Assembly: GCA_977006965.1 (NCBI GenBank) | Contig: OZ345354.1 | Coordinates: 3,596,001 to 3,660,000 of the forward strand | DNA from: Phymatolithon calcareum | Taxonomy: Eukaryota; Rhodophyta; Florideophyceae; Hapalidiales | DNA length: 64,000 bases | Direction of reading: 5' to 3' | Shown here: positions 63,848 through 64,000 of the stretch, piece after piece | Layout: every line of letters starts with the position of its first letter | Numbering within the stretch: the first letter of the stretch is position 1 | Program-made: the position numbers and the translations under genes | The notes under the pieces: model-generated | Database searches by the model: none | What the model saw: the letters and a program-made list of their open reading frames with translations, nothing else | What the model was told of the DNA's origin: nothing

Positions 63848-64000
63848 TTCATTGGCAGGGGCGTGCGGGAAATCTCGAAACAATGAAAACTCTGACAAAT
63901 TTTGGTATAATTTGAACAATCTAATTTAATACAGTCCCCGAAATTGGATTACGGACACTTGCACAGCATAGAAGATAGACCTGCTCGACGCCAATTTTTA

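Larger units (their letters stand above)
62703..64000. other. Intergenic region at the window end
   Basis: No supportable gene. It contains a hairpin (63244-63309), TACWGTA sites (63125, 63368) and a two-unit repeat (63728-63847). Confidence 0.45.

Noticed and set aside
63299-63852. Minus-strand ORFs of 160 and 91 codons at the window end
   Set aside because: They run through a two-unit DNA repeat and a hairpin; repeated peptide (DISHV) is a by-product; no domain.
1-64000. CRISPR array, prokaryotic operon or phage
   Set aside because: No regularly spaced direct repeats; gene content, introns and retrotransposons are eukaryotic.

Overview
The window looks like nuclear DNA of a photosynthetic eukaryote, most likely a florideophyte red alga of the Chondrus type. 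This is an inference. It rests on long, nearly intronless housekeeping genes, a plastid-type CruP gene, eukaryotic UPF1 and NUP188, and a large load of LTR retrotransposons and DNA transposons. The species cannot be proved from the sequence alone.

Layout. From 1 to about 28.9 kb the window is transposon-dominated. It holds the 3' end of a Ty3/gypsy chromovirus (1-2925). Next is a PIF/Harbinger transposon (about 3.2-16.7 kb) whose SANT/Myb-like ORF is split by a complete 10,131-bp chromovirus (3736-13866, 5-bp target duplication). Decayed hAT/BED-finger DNA follows at 19-22 kb, mixed with three copies of an unrecognised small gene family whose 3' ends form a stem-loop plus AATAAAA. The only convincing single gene here is a secreted LPMO-like protein (25851-26867). 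Its promoter and signal-peptide exon were duplicated in tandem, leaving a truncated upstream copy.

From 28.9 to 40 kb is a host gene block: UPF1 (nonsense-mediated decay), a 217-aa unknown, ribose-phosphate pyrophosphokinase (one 211-bp intron) and, divergent from it, CruP (plastid lycopene-cyclase family). From 40.9 to 48.7 kb a small inverted-repeat element carries a fresh Ty1/copia element (41738-48643; LTRs look identical by eye). The copia element has an extra zinc-finger ORF before gag-pol. That ORF contains no ATG at all; a 106-bp intron with a TACTAAC branch point would create the start codon when spliced out.

From 48.7 to 52.9 kb are perfect palindromes, a 215-aa unknown gene and a 963-bp Mutator-like element with 72-bp perfect terminal repeats. 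NUP188 (2,133 aa, minus strand) fills 52.95-59.36 kb. A fourth copy of the small repeat family follows, then a cysteine-rich membrane protein gene at 61.9-62.7 kb. The 7-mer TACWGTA is strikingly frequent in the host intergenic DNA and nearly absent from the transposons.

How it works together: the host genes are independent housekeeping and secreted functions, not an operon. The main biology of the window is nested mobile DNA, with copia and chromovirus elements sitting inside older DNA transposons.
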